Shown here: in pieces, positions 41,976-51,045 of the stretch
Layout: each line of letters starts with the position of its first letter
Position numbering within the stretch: the stretch's first letter is position 1
Source: Ensifer adhaerens
GTDB taxonomy: Bacteria; Pseudomonadota; Alphaproteobacteria; Rhizobiales; Rhizobiaceae
DNA length: 64,000 bases
Direction: 5' to 3'
Assembly (NCBI RefSeq): GCF_020035535.1
Contig: NZ_CP083349.1
Coordinates: 1,426,001 to 1,490,000 of the forward strand
Notes under the pieces: model-generated
What the model was told of the DNA's origin: nothing
Seen by the model: only the letters and a program-made list of their open reading frames with translations
Databases searched by the model: none
Translations under genes and position numbers: made by a program

Positions 41976-43154
41976 GCCTTCCTTGAGGGCGTGGAGCGCG
42001 CTGCCGGGATGAACGCCTTCGCGCATCAGGAGGCTGCGGAGCGGTCCAACGGCGGAAAGCACATGCAGCCCGAGCGCGCGTAGCGCCTGCACCGGCAGGA
42101 AGCCGGAAAGCAGCGACCGATTGAGCAGATCCACGCTCGCCGTGCGGCTGATGATATCAAGTCGGCGACGGCAGTCGAACCGATCACTGATGTCGGCGGC
42201 AAGTGCCTCTCCGTTTGCCACGCCGATGATATCGACGAGCGTCATCACATCGCGGAGGCTGAGGTTGAGGCCCTGGGCCCCGATCGGCGGAAAGGCATGG
42301 GCCGCTTCGCCGAGAAGTACGGCGCGGCCCTTGCCGAAGCGCTGCGCGGTCATGCCCGAGAGCGGGAAGGATTGCGGCGTGCCTTCGACCGTCACCTTGC
42401 CGAGTATCGATTGCATCCGTTCTTCGACCGCGCGGGAGAGTGCAGGAAGGTCCAGCGTCAGCGTTTGTGCGGCATCGTCCGGCTTGCGCACCCATACGAG
42501 GCTGGAGTGGTTGCCGGGCAGGGGAACCTGGGTGAAGGGGCCGCTTTCGGTGTGGAATTCGGTCGAGATGTTCTGGTGCGGCAGTTCGTGGCCAAAGTTC
42601 AGAACGACGGCTGTCTGCGGATAGGACCAGGTGCTGACGGAAATCTTCGCCGCCTCGCGCACCGGCGAGCGGCGACCATCGGCGCCGACAAGAAGATGCG
42701 CGCTGCATTGGCTACCGTTGGCAAGCGCGATCGTGGCGACAGTGTCCGAAAGATCGAAGCCGATAGCAGACGTGGTGATGCGCGTCAGCGTCGCACTCTC
42801 TTCAGCCCGCTGGCGCAGAATGTCGATGAAAGGTGCGTTGGGGATGTTGTAGCCGAAGGCGTCGAGCCCGACTTCGGCAGCACGGAAATTGACCGGCGGC
42901 GCGCGCAGCAGCCGGTTGGTTCCGTCCAGAATGCGCATGGTCGAAAGCGGTGCCGTCAGCGGTTCGACCTTTTCCCAAAGATTGAGCTTCTTGAGATACT
43001 CAATCGATTGGTCCATCAGTGCAGTGGTGCGTCCGTCGGCGACCGCCGGCTCCGGGCCGATCAAGGCAACGCGGTAACCGGCGTCGGCAAGTGCGATCGC
43101 CGCGAGCGACCCCGCGAGACCCGCACCGATGATGGCGATGTCGTAGTGATCCAT
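41943..43154 (-). CDS. UbiH/UbiF-family FAD-dependent hydroxylase
   Basis: The protein has 403 residues with the FAD-binding motif IIGAGLAGSLAAIALADAG at the N-terminus, GADGRRSPVRE near 160-170, and the second FAD motif LLGEAAHAFPPIGAQGLNLS near 285-305. This is the ubiquinone-biosynthesis hydroxylase family, which hydroxylates the ring of the quinone precursor. Alphaproteobacterial members (UbiL and relatives) differ in regiospecificity, so the exact step is not assigned. Confidence 0.88.
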   Translation of the reverse strand: MDHYDIAIIGAGLAGSLAAIALADAGYRVALIGPEPAVADGRTTALMDQSIEYLKKLNLWEKVEPLTAPLSTMRILDGTNRLLRAPPVNFRAAEVGLDAFGYNIPNAPFIDILRQRAEESATLTRITTSAIGFDLSDTVATIALANGSQCSAHLLVGADGRRSPVREAAKISVSTWSYPQTAVVLNFGHELPHQNISTEFHTESGPFTQVPLPGNHSSLVWVRKPDDAAQTLTLDLPALSRAVEERMQSILGKVTVEGTPQSFPLSGMTAQRFGKGRAVLLGEAAHAFPPIGAQGLNLSLRDVMTLVDIIGVANGEALAADISDRFDCRRRLDIISRTASVDLLNRSLLSGFLPVQALRALGLHVLSAVGPLRSLLMREGVHPGSALHALKEGLREKIGRKSA

Positions 43155-43445
43155 GATCCAACCAACCTTTCAAGCACGCTGGGAGGCGTTCTTATCAAGC
43201 CTCGATCATACCCTTAGTCGCGGGCGAGAGCGAAATAAATGGGTAGAATCAGCGCAGAAGCAATTTGCAAGTGTCCACAGGACAATAGGGTTGTGGGATG
43301 GCGCTAAGCTTGAATTTTAGTGGCGATGCGTTGCAAAGGGTGCATATTACGCGCAATGCGCCGCAGAGCGGTTGAGGCGGGCCCCAAGCTCGCCCGGGAA
43401 AAACAACCCGTACGGGGAAAAGTCAGGGGTAGGCGGCGTCCGCAG

Positions 43446-44171
43446 ATGAAGTTCTTTAACTACAGACGAGTTCCCTACGCCGAGATCCGAGCCTTTTCCG
43501 TGCACATCTTGACCGCATCGGGGTCGTTTCTTGCCTTCCTCGGCGTCGTCGCAGCAGCTGAGCACCGCTTTGTCGATATGTTCTGGTGGCTGGGCCTGGC
43601 CCTGTTCGTGGACGGGATCGACGGGCCGATCGCACGCAAAGTGCGTGTCAAGGAAGTGCTGCCCAACTGGTCGGGCGATACGCTCGACAATGTCATCGAC
43701 TATGTGACCTATGTGCTGTTGCCGGCCTTTGCGCTCTACCAGAGCGGCATGATCGGCGAGCCCTGGTCCTTCGTTGCAGCCGGTGCGATCGTGGTTTCCA
43801 GCGCGATCTACTATGCCGACATGGGCATGAAGACGGATGAATATTTCTTCTCGGGCTTTCCGGTCGTCTGGAACATGGTGGTCTTCACACTGTTCGTCAT
43901 TCAGGCGAGCGAGGTGACGGCGTCGATCGTGGTCTTCGTTTCGGTGGCTCTTACCTTCCTGCCGATCAATTTTCTCCATCCGGTCCGCGTCCAGCGTTTG
44001 CGACCATTGAACCTCGGTGTCTTCCTGATCTGGTCGGCGCTGGGTGTCTACGCGCTGCTCTTGCACTTTGCGACGCCGGCCTGGGTCGTGACCGGTTTTG
44101 TCGTGACAGGCATCTATCTCTACGTGATTGGCTTCGTGCTGCAGATTTTTCCAAGTCTCGGCCGGAAATAG
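43446..44171 (+). CDS. pcs: Phosphatidylcholine synthase
   Basis: Pcs condenses CDP-diacylglycerol with choline to make phosphatidylcholine, a rhizobial and Brucella trait important for symbiosis and virulence. The 241-residue product from ATG 43446 has the length of the Sinorhizobium enzyme. It carries the modified CDP-alcohol phosphotransferase motif (DGIDGPIARKVRVK ... WSGDTLDNVIDYVTY) and about eight hydrophobic segments. The longer frame to 43320 has a non-conserved lead. Confidence 0.95.
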   Translation: MKFFNYRRVPYAEIRAFSVHILTASGSFLAFLGVVAAAEHRFVDMFWWLGLALFVDGIDGPIARKVRVKEVLPNWSGDTLDNVIDYVTYVLLPAFALYQSGMIGEPWSFVAAGAIVVSSAIYYADMGMKTDEYFFSGFPVVWNMVVFTLFVIQASEVTASIVVFVSVALTFLPINFLHPVRVQRLRPLNLGVFLIWSALGVYALLLHFATPAWVVTGFVVTGIYLYVIGFVLQIFPSLGRK

Positions 44172-44180
44172 GAGCAGGCA

Positions 44181-45158
44181 ATGGCACAGGCGATTGTGGT
44201 ACGCGATCTTGGTGGACCGGAGGTCCTGAAACTCGAAGGCGTCACGCTCTCGCCGCCAGGCCCGGGCGAGGTGCAGATCCGCCAGGTCGCCGTTGGCCTG
44301 AACTTTATTGATGTCTATTTCCGCACCGGTCTCTACAAGTCCGCCTCGGGCTTGCCTTTTGTGCCGGGCAAGGAAGGTGCTGGTATCGTCACAGCCGTTG
44401 GCGATGGCGTCAGCCTCTTCTCCATCGGTGATCGCGTCGCCTATGCTTCGGCCGATGGCGCCTATGCCAGCGAACGCAATGCCGACGCCTCGCAGCTCGT
44501 GAAGGTGCCCGACGGCATCAGCCTCGAGACTGCGGCTGCGATGATGCTGAAAGGCATGACGGCGCAATATCTGCTCAACCAGACCTATCAGGTCGGCCCC
44601 GGGACGACGATCCTCTTCCATGCCGCCGCCGGCGGCGTCGGCCTGATCGCTGGTCAGTGGGCCAAGGCGCTCGGCGCCACCGTGATCGGCACCGCGGGAT
44701 CGCAGGACAAAATCGATCTGGCGCTGGCACACGGCTACGACCACGTGATCAATTACCGCACAGACAATTTCGTTACGCGGGTCAAGGAACTGACCGATGG
44801 CCGCGGCGTTGACGTGGTTTACGATTCCGTCGGGCGCGACACCTATCCGGCGTCGCTGGACTGCCTGAAACCGCGCGGCCTATGGGTCAGCTTCGGCAAT
44901 TCGTCCGGTCCGGTGGATGCCTTCAGCATCGGTATTCTGGCGCAGAAGGGCTCGCTGTTTGCGACCCGTCCGACACTCTTCGGTTACGTTGCCACGCGGC
45001 CTGCGCTGGAAGCGTGTGCAAATTCCCTGTTTGATATTGTGCAAAGCAACAAAGTGCGTATCAATATAAATCAGACTTATCCGCTTGCCGACGCAGGGCG
45101 GGCGCATACGGATCTCGAGACAAGAAAAACAAGTGGAACAACACTGCTGATTCCGTGA
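44181..45158 (+). CDS. NADPH:quinone oxidoreductase (zinc-free MDR family)
   Basis: This 325-residue member of the medium-chain dehydrogenase/reductase superfamily has the quinone oxidoreductase signatures: GLNFIDVYFRTGLY, GKEGAGIVTAVGDGV and the NADPH-binding AAAGGVGLIAGQWAKALGA. The structural and catalytic zinc cysteines of alcohol dehydrogenases are absent. It reduces quinones, often in oxidative stress. It starts nine bases after pcs and may be cotranscribed. Confidence 0.9.
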   Translation: MAQAIVVRDLGGPEVLKLEGVTLSPPGPGEVQIRQVAVGLNFIDVYFRTGLYKSASGLPFVPGKEGAGIVTAVGDGVSLFSIGDRVAYASADGAYASERNADASQLVKVPDGISLETAAAMMLKGMTAQYLLNQTYQVGPGTTILFHAAAGGVGLIAGQWAKALGATVIGTAGSQDKIDLALAHGYDHVINYRTDNFVTRVKELTDGRGVDVVYDSVGRDTYPASLDCLKPRGLWVSFGNSSGPVDAFSIGILAQKGSLFATRPTLFGYVATRPALEACANSLFDIVQSNKVRININQTYPLADAGRAHTDLETRKTSGTTLLIP

Positions 45159-45206
45159 TCGAAGCCTTAAGGCGGACGCGGATCAACAGAGGGGAAAGAG
45201 GGCAGC

Positions 45207-46781
45207 GTGCCTGTTGAGGGAGTAGCAGCGAACGGTCATCTATTGGCTGTGAGCAACCTGACGAAATTGTTTGGCAGCTTCGCGGCCTGCAATGGGATCA
45301 ATCTGCAGATTGAACAGGGCGAGATCCACGCCCTTCTCGGTGAAAACGGCGCCGGAAAATCGACCCTGGTGAAGATGCTGTTCGGCGTACTGGCGCCGAC
45401 GGCTGGCGAGATCATCTGGCAGGGCCAGAGCGTGCGTATCGCCAATCCCGCCGCTGCGCGCAAGCTCGGCATCGGCATGGTTTTCCAGCATTTTTCGCTG
45501 TTCGAGGCGCTGACCGTCGCCGAAAACATTGCGCTCTCGATGGACGCGAACATCTCGCTGGCAAGGGTGGCGGAAGAGGCCTCGCGGCTGTCGCATGCCT
45601 ACGGCCTGCCGCTCGACCCCAAGGCGCATGTGGCGGATCTTTCCGTTGGCGAGCGCCAGCGTATCGAGATCGTGCGCGCGCTGCTGCAGAATCCGCGCCT
45701 GATCATCCTTGACGAGCCGACTTCGGTTCTGACGCCGCAGGAAGCCGATCGCCTGTTCGAAACGCTCTACAAGCTGAAGGCCGAAGGCCGCTCGGTTCTA
45801 TATATCAGCCACCGCCTCGAAGAGGTGCAGCGCATCTGCGACCGCGCGACGGTTCTGCGCCACGGCAAGGTGACCGGCGCCTGCGACCCGAAGGCGGAAA
45901 CGCCGTCGTCGCTGGCGCGCATGATGGTCGGAAGCGACGTTGCGGCCGTGACGGCGGAAGGCACCAGCGCCAAGGGGCAGGTACAGCTAGAGGCACGTCA
46001 TCTGACAGTTCCCGCACGCACGCCCTTTGCCGTATCGCTGAAGAACATCTGTCTGAAAGTTCATGCCGGCGAAGTACTGGCGATTGCCGGTGTCGCCGGC
46101 AACGGCCAGGGCGAGCTTTTCGATGCGCTCTCGGGCGAGTATCCGGTTGCTGACGACAATGCCGTGCAGATCCGCCAAAGACCGGTCGGCACCAGGCACA
46201 TCAATGCCCGCCGGTTGATGGGCGCCGGGTTCGTTCCCGAAGAGCGCCACGGCCATGCCGCCGTGTCGGCGCTGCGGCTTTCGGACAATCTCGTGCTTGC
46301 CCGCAGTCGCTCGGACGCCAAAGCATTCCTTGGCGGCGGCTTCCTCAAAATCATCCGCCGTGATGCGGTGACGAGCGCCACGCAGCGCATCTCCGAGGCA
46401 ATGGATGTGCGCAAGAGCGGGGAGGACCCGCCGGCCGGCTCGCTTTCGGGCGGCAACCTGCAGAAGTTCATCGTCGGGCGTGAGCTCGACCGCCAACCGA
46501 GCGTGCTGGTCGTCAACCAGCCGACCTGGGGCGTGGATGCCGGCGCGGCCAGCCGCATCCGCCAGGCGCTCGTCGATCTCGCCAAGGCAGGTTCTGCCGT
46601 TCTGGTCATCAGCCAGGATCTCGACGAGATCTTCGAAGTGGCGACGGAGATCGCCGTCATCAGCGACGGAAAGCTCTCCGATCCCTATCCGGCGAAAGAG
46701 CTTTCGCGCGAGAAGATCGGCCTGCTGATGGGCGGCATGTACGGCAAGACGGAAGGCACGGAGGCCGCACATGCGCATTGA
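45207..46781 (+). CDS. BMP-type ABC transporter, ATP-binding protein
   Basis: This 524-residue protein has two ABC modules. The first has Walker A GENGAGKST, signature LSVGERQRIEIVRAL and Walker B LIILDEPTS. The second has a degenerate Walker A (GVAGNGQGE), signature LSGGNLQKFIVGREL and a diverged Walker B (VLVVNQPTWGVD), as in sugar- and nucleoside-type importers. With the two permeases and the BMP-family binding protein it makes a complete importer, probably for nucleosides or purines. The gene overlaps the next one by 11 bases. Confidence 0.92.
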   Translation: MPVEGVAANGHLLAVSNLTKLFGSFAACNGINLQIEQGEIHALLGENGAGKSTLVKMLFGVLAPTAGEIIWQGQSVRIANPAAARKLGIGMVFQHFSLFEALTVAENIALSMDANISLARVAEEASRLSHAYGLPLDPKAHVADLSVGERQRIEIVRALLQNPRLIILDEPTSVLTPQEADRLFETLYKLKAEGRSVLYISHRLEEVQRICDRATVLRHGKVTGACDPKAETPSSLARMMVGSDVAAVTAEGTSAKGQVQLEARHLTVPARTPFAVSLKNICLKVHAGEVLAIAGVAGNGQGELFDALSGEYPVADDNAVQIRQRPVGTRHINARRLMGAGFVPEERHGHAAVSALRLSDNLVLARSRSDAKAFLGGGFLKIIRRDAVTSATQRISEAMDVRKSGEDPPAGSLSGGNLQKFIVGRELDRQPSVLVVNQPTWGVDAGAASRIRQALVDLAKAGSAVLVISQDLDEIFEVATEIAVISDGKLSDPYPAKELSREKIGLLMGGMYGKTEGTEAAHAH

Positions 46782-47865
46782 ACTGGAAAAGCGCGCCAAG
46801 GTCTCGACGCTGTTTTCAATCCTGTCGCCTTTCATTGCCTTCCTGCTGACGATCGTCTTCGGCGGCATCATGTTTGCTCTGCTCGGCAAGAACCCGGTCA
46901 TAGCGCTCTACAGCTTCTTCGTAGAACCCTTGAGCGAAGTCTGGTCGCTGCACGAATTGGCGATCAAGGCAGCCCCCCTGATCCTGATTGCCGTCGGACT
47001 TTCGGTCTGCTTCCGCTCCAACAACTGGAACATCGGCGCCGAAGGCCAGTTCATCATGGGCGCCATCGCCGGCTCGATCCTGCCGGTGGTCTTCTATGAC
47101 TGGCAGTCGCCGCTGGTGCTGCCGCTGATGATGTTGATGGGCATGCTCGGCGGTGCGCTGTTCGCTGCCATCCCCGCCTTCCTCAAGGCGCATATGAACA
47201 CCAACGAGATCCTGACGAGCCTGATGCTGGTCTATGTCGCCCAGCTTTTCCTCGACTGGCTGGTGCGTGGGCCCTGGCGCAATCCGGGCGGCATGAATTT
47301 TCCGGAGACGCGCACCTTCGCCGTCGACGCGATCCTGCCGGAAATGCTTGCCTCAGGCCGTACCCACTGGGGCTTCGCTTTCGCCATCATCGCTGCGATC
47401 CTCGTCTGGTTCATGATGCGTTATACGCTGAAGGGCTTCGAGATTTCCGTGCTTGGCCAATCTGAGCGGGCAGGGCGCTTTGCCGGTTTCTCCTCGCGCA
47501 AGATGATTTGGTTTTCCATGCTGCTCTCTGGCGCCTTTGCCGGCCTTGCCGGCATTTCCGAGGTCAGCGGCGCGATCCAGCAGCTGCGCCCGGTCATCTC
47601 GCCCGGCTACGGCTTCACTGCCATCATCGTTGCGTTCCTTGGCCGCCTCAATCCGCTCGGCATCGTCGCCGCCGGCCTGGTGCTCGCCTTGACTTATCTC
47701 GGCGGTGAGGCAGCACAGCTTTCCATCGGCGTTTCCGAGAAGGTGACGCGCGTCTTCCAGGGCCTGCTTCTCTTCTTCGTGCTCTCCTGCGACACGCTCA
47801 TCCACTATCGCATCAAACTGATCTTCGACCGGTTGACCGCGACAACGACGGAAGGTAGCCGCTGA
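46771..47865 (+). CDS. BMP-type ABC transporter, permease 1
   Basis: A 364-residue inner-membrane permease with about nine hydrophobic segments. It belongs to the branched-chain/nucleoside permease family and shows the conserved SVCFRSNNWNIGAEGQFIMG segment near 80-100 and GFSSRKMIWFSMLLSGAFAGLAG near 240-262. It is coupled by overlap to the ATPase and second permease. Confidence 0.92.
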   Translation: MRIELEKRAKVSTLFSILSPFIAFLLTIVFGGIMFALLGKNPVIALYSFFVEPLSEVWSLHELAIKAAPLILIAVGLSVCFRSNNWNIGAEGQFIMGAIAGSILPVVFYDWQSPLVLPLMMLMGMLGGALFAAIPAFLKAHMNTNEILTSLMLVYVAQLFLDWLVRGPWRNPGGMNFPETRTFAVDAILPEMLASGRTHWGFAFAIIAAILVWFMMRYTLKGFEISVLGQSERAGRFAGFSSRKMIWFSMLLSGAFAGLAGISEVSGAIQQLRPVISPGYGFTAIIVAFLGRLNPLGIVAAGLVLALTYLGGEAAQLSIGVSEKVTRVFQGLLLFFVLSCDTLIHYRIKLIFDRLTATTTEGSR

Positions 47866-48785
47866 TGGGCATCGTCGAAGCGATCCTGTTGAGTGTCATC
47901 ACCGCTGCTACCCCGCTGGTACTGGCCGCAATCGGCGAACTGGTGACGGAACGTTCCGGCGTGCTGAACCTCGGCGTCGAAGGCATGATGATCATGGGGG
48001 CGGTCTCTGCCTTCGCGATCACCCAGATCACCGGCTCGCCCTATCTCGGCATGCTCGCAGGCGTCGCCTGTGGCGCGATCTTCTCGCAGCTCTTTGCGTT
48101 CCTGACCCTGACACTGGTGGCGAACCAGGTGGCGACGGGCCTTGCCTTGACGCTGCTCGGGATCGGTGTCTCCGGCATGATGGGCGAGAGTTTCCTCGGC
48201 ATGCAGGGCATCAAGCTGCAGCCGATCACGATACCGCTGCTTGCCGATATTCCCTATCTCGGTCCGTTGCTGTTCCGACAGGACATCATCTTCTACCTGT
48301 CGATCGCGATTGTCGCCGGCGTAAACTGGTTCCTGTTTCGCAGCCGCGCCGGCCTCAAGCTGCGCGCCGTCGGCGACAGCCACGCGTCGGCCCATGCGCT
48401 CGGCGTCAACGTGATCCGCACGCGCTATCTGGCCGTCATGTTCGGCGGCGCCTGTGCTGGCCTCGCCGGCGCACAGCTGTCGCTCGTCTACACACCGCAA
48501 TGGGTGGAGAACATGTCGGCCGGCCGCGGCTGGATCGCGTTGGCGCTGGTGGTCTTCTCCTCCTGGCGGCCCTGGCGATTGGTCGCGGGTGGTTACCTCT
48601 TCGGTGCCGTTTCGATCAGCCAGCTGCACGCCCAGGCCTTCGGCCTTGGCATCCCCTCGCAGCTGCTTTCGTCGCTTCCCTATGTCGCGACGATCCTCGT
48701 GCTCATTCTCATTTCGCATAATCGGCGTATGACCTTGATCAATACGCCGGCATCGCTCGGCAAACCGTTCGTGCCGGACCGCTGA
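47865..48785 (+). CDS. BMP-type ABC transporter, permease 2
   Basis: A 306-residue permease of the same family, with ERSGVLNLGVEGMMIMGAV near 28-46 and GAVGDSHASAHALGVN-type loop near 170. Its ATG overlaps the stop of permease 1 (TGATG). It pairs with permease 1 to form the transmembrane channel. Confidence 0.92.
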   Translation: MGIVEAILLSVITAATPLVLAAIGELVTERSGVLNLGVEGMMIMGAVSAFAITQITGSPYLGMLAGVACGAIFSQLFAFLTLTLVANQVATGLALTLLGIGVSGMMGESFLGMQGIKLQPITIPLLADIPYLGPLLFRQDIIFYLSIAIVAGVNWFLFRSRAGLKLRAVGDSHASAHALGVNVIRTRYLAVMFGGACAGLAGAQLSLVYTPQWVENMSAGRGWIALALVVFSSWRPWRLVAGGYLFGAVSISQLHAQAFGLGIPSQLLSSLPYVATILVLILISHNRRMTLINTPASLGKPFVPDR

Positions 48786-48833
48786 CATCAAGCATTTCAG
48801 ATAACTGTTTCTCAAACCGACAGGGGTGAAAAA

Positions 48834-49904
48834 ATGAAGAAACTACTACTCGCTCTCACAAGTACGGCGGCCGTCATCGGCTTTGCATCGACTGCGGGTG
48901 CCCAGGAGAAGGCCAAGATCTGCTTCGTTTACGTCGGTGCCAAGACCGACGGCGGCTGGACCCAGGCCCACGACATCGGTCGCCAGGAGCTGGAAAAGGC
49001 GCTCGGCGACAAGATTGAGACGCAGTACCTCGAAAGCGTACCGGAAGGCCCGGATGCCGAGCGCGCCATCGAGCGCCTGGCGCGTTCCGGCTGCGGCCTG
49101 ATCTTCACGACGTCCTTCGGCTTCATGGATGCGACGATCAAGATCGCGCAGAAGTTCCCGGACGTGAAGTTCGAACACGCCACCGGCTACAAGACCGCGC
49201 CGAACGTCGCGACCTACAACAGCCGCTTCTATGAAGGCCGCTACATCCAGGGCGTGATCGCCGCCAAGATGTCGCAGAAGGGCGTCGCCGGCTACATCGC
49301 CTCCTTCCCGATCCCGGAAGTGGTGATGGGTATCAACTCCTTCATCATCGGCGCGCGTTCGGTCAATCCGGACTTCAAGATCAAGGTCGTTTGGGCAAAC
49401 ACCTGGTTCGACCCCGGCAAGGAAGCCGATGCCGCCAAGGCATTGGTCGACCAGGGCGTTGATATCCTGACGCAGCACACCGACACCACGGCACCGATGC
49501 AGGTTGCCGCCGAGCGTGGCATCAAGGCCTTCGGCCAGGCGTCTGACATGATCAAGGCCGGCCCGGAGACGCAGCTGACGGCGATCGTTGATACCTGGGG
49601 CGCTTACTACATCAAGCGCACGCAGGCCTTCCTCGATGGCAAGTGGGAAACGACGTCGAGCTGGGACGGCCTGAAGGACGGCATCCTGACGATGGCGCCC
49701 TACACCAACATGCCTGACGACGTGAAGAAGCTTGCCGAGGACGCCGAAGCCAAGATCAAGTCGGGCGAATTGAAGCCCTTCACCGGTCCGCTGAAGAAGC
49801 AGGACGGCAGCGAGTGGCTTGCGGCCGGTGCGTCGTCCGATGACGGCACGCTGCTTGGCATGAACTTCTACGTCGAAGGTGTCGACGACCAGCTGCCGAA
49901 GTAA
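48834..49904 (+). CDS. BMP-family substrate-binding protein
   Basis: The 356-residue precursor has a signal peptide ending at AGA and the BMP (PnrA-like) fold. Family segments include ICFVYVGAKTDGGWTQAHDIGRQ, FTTSFGFMDATIKIAQKFPDVKFEHATGYK and DILTQHTDTTAPMQVAAERG. BMP proteins usually bind purine nucleosides, though basic membrane lipoproteins, autoinducer and sugar binding are also reported. It lies 48 bases after permease 2 and is followed by an intrinsic terminator. Confidence 0.92.
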   Translation: MKKLLLALTSTAAVIGFASTAGAQEKAKICFVYVGAKTDGGWTQAHDIGRQELEKALGDKIETQYLESVPEGPDAERAIERLARSGCGLIFTTSFGFMDATIKIAQKFPDVKFEHATGYKTAPNVATYNSRFYEGRYIQGVIAAKMSQKGVAGYIASFPIPEVVMGINSFIIGARSVNPDFKIKVVWANTWFDPGKEADAAKALVDQGVDILTQHTDTTAPMQVAAERGIKAFGQASDMIKAGPETQLTAIVDTWGAYYIKRTQAFLDGKWETTSSWDGLKDGILTMAPYTNMPDDVKKLAEDAEAKIKSGELKPFTGPLKKQDGSEWLAAGASSDDGTLLGMNFYVEGVDDQLPK

Positions 49905-49930
49905 GCGATCGCGCAGAAATGAAGTTAAGC

Positions 49931-49964
49931 AAACCCCGCCGCCGTGGCGGGGTTTGTCTTTTTC
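49931..49964 (+). terminator. Intrinsic terminator after the ABC transporter operon
   Basis: A ten-pair stem, AAACCCCGCC (49931-49940) with GGCGGGGTTT (49946-49955), is followed by GTCTTTTT. It should end the transporter transcript just after the binding-protein gene. Confidence 0.88.
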
Positions 49965-50134
49965 AGGATAGAGGCGAACGCCGATTCTGCTTATCTTTCC
50001 GGGGGCTTTCCGGAATCGGTCGATCAAACTACACTTGCTTGCGCAAGTTTGAGGCAAGCGGTCGGCGGTGCTTCGGGGCATCGATATCCGTGCGTCGGCA
50101 GGAATCAGGCAGGGGAGTGCCTGGAGGAGATGGA

Positions 50135-50878
50135 TTGAACAGGAGTTTGCTGGAAACCGTTGTGTCCGGCTCGCGCAAACGCACGAGCCATGCGCATGTC
50201 GTCGATCAGCTTGGAAAGGCGATCATATCCGGCGAGTTCCCCGTGGGCTCGATCCTTCCGGGTGACCCGGAACTCGCGGCACGCTTCAAGGTGTCGCGCA
50301 CGGTTCTTCGCGAGGCGATGAAGACGCTGGCGGCCAAAGGGCTGGTCGTGCCGCGCGCACGCATCGGCACGCGCGTAACGCCGCGCAACGACTGGAACCT
50401 GTTCGACAGCGATATCCTGACCTGGCACTTCGAGTGCGGCGTCGATGAAGATTTCCTCTATCACCTGAGCGAAGTGCGCCTCGCCTTTGAGCCGCATGCG
50501 GCGGCGCTTGCCGCCAGAAATGCGTCGGAGGCCGAAATCAGCCGCATGATGCGCCTCGCCGTCGCCATGGGCGAGGAGGGCCATACCGCCGAGAGCCTTG
50601 CCGTCGCCGATCTGAAGTTTCACCTCGCTGTCGCCGAAGCCTCCGGCAATCCGTTCATGCGCACGGTCGGCGGGTTGATCGAAGCGGCGCTCGTTGGCGT
50701 CTTCAAGCTGAGTTCGCCCGTTGCCGAAAGAGGCGGTATCGACGAAGTCGCCCGCAACCATATCCGCATCGTCGAGGAGATCGGCCGCCGCGACGAAGTC
50801 GGCGCGCGGCTCGCGATGGAAAATGTCATCAAGATCGGTCGCGAACGGGTCCGCAGCGCCCTGCAAAACAGCAACTGA
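50135..50878 (+). CDS. FadR/GntR-family transcriptional regulator (FCD type)
   Basis: This 247-residue regulator has an N-terminal winged helix (VVDQLGKAIISGEFPVGSIL then LAARFKVSRTVLREAMKTLA) and a C-terminal FCD ligand-binding domain with the metal-binding Asp/His pattern (EVRLAFEPHAAALAA, DLKFHLAVAEASGNPF, RNHIRIVEEI). The TTG start at 50135 has a strong GGAGGAG site; the frame open back to 49919 overlaps the terminator and is not used. FCD regulators often control nearby carbon-compound uptake or catabolism; the adjacent transporter is a possible target. Confidence 0.9.
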   Translation: MNRSLLETVVSGSRKRTSHAHVVDQLGKAIISGEFPVGSILPGDPELAARFKVSRTVLREAMKTLAAKGLVVPRARIGTRVTPRNDWNLFDSDILTWHFECGVDEDFLYHLSEVRLAFEPHAAALAARNASEAEISRMMRLAVAMGEEGHTAESLAVADLKFHLAVAEASGNPFMRTVGGLIEAALVGVFKLSSPVAERGGIDEVARNHIRIVEEIGRRDEVGARLAMENVIKIGRERVRSALQNSN

Positions 50879-51045
50879 CCTTTCTGAGCGGCCGGGATTG
50901 TTCGAAATTCCGCCATTGGGCGATCTTCAATGTTCGGCGATCGCATAGATTTCAACGCTTGCGCTTGCTCAGATCGCCCGCTGGGCTTATCTGGTGATTG
51001 GTCGTTCCCAGCGGAGCGGCTTTCGTCAACGGTGATCTGGAGACC

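Noticed and set aside
43347..44744. A 465-codon minus-strand frame opposite pcs and the quinone oxidoreductase gene
   Set aside because: It spans two well-identified plus-strand genes and lacks any known domain.
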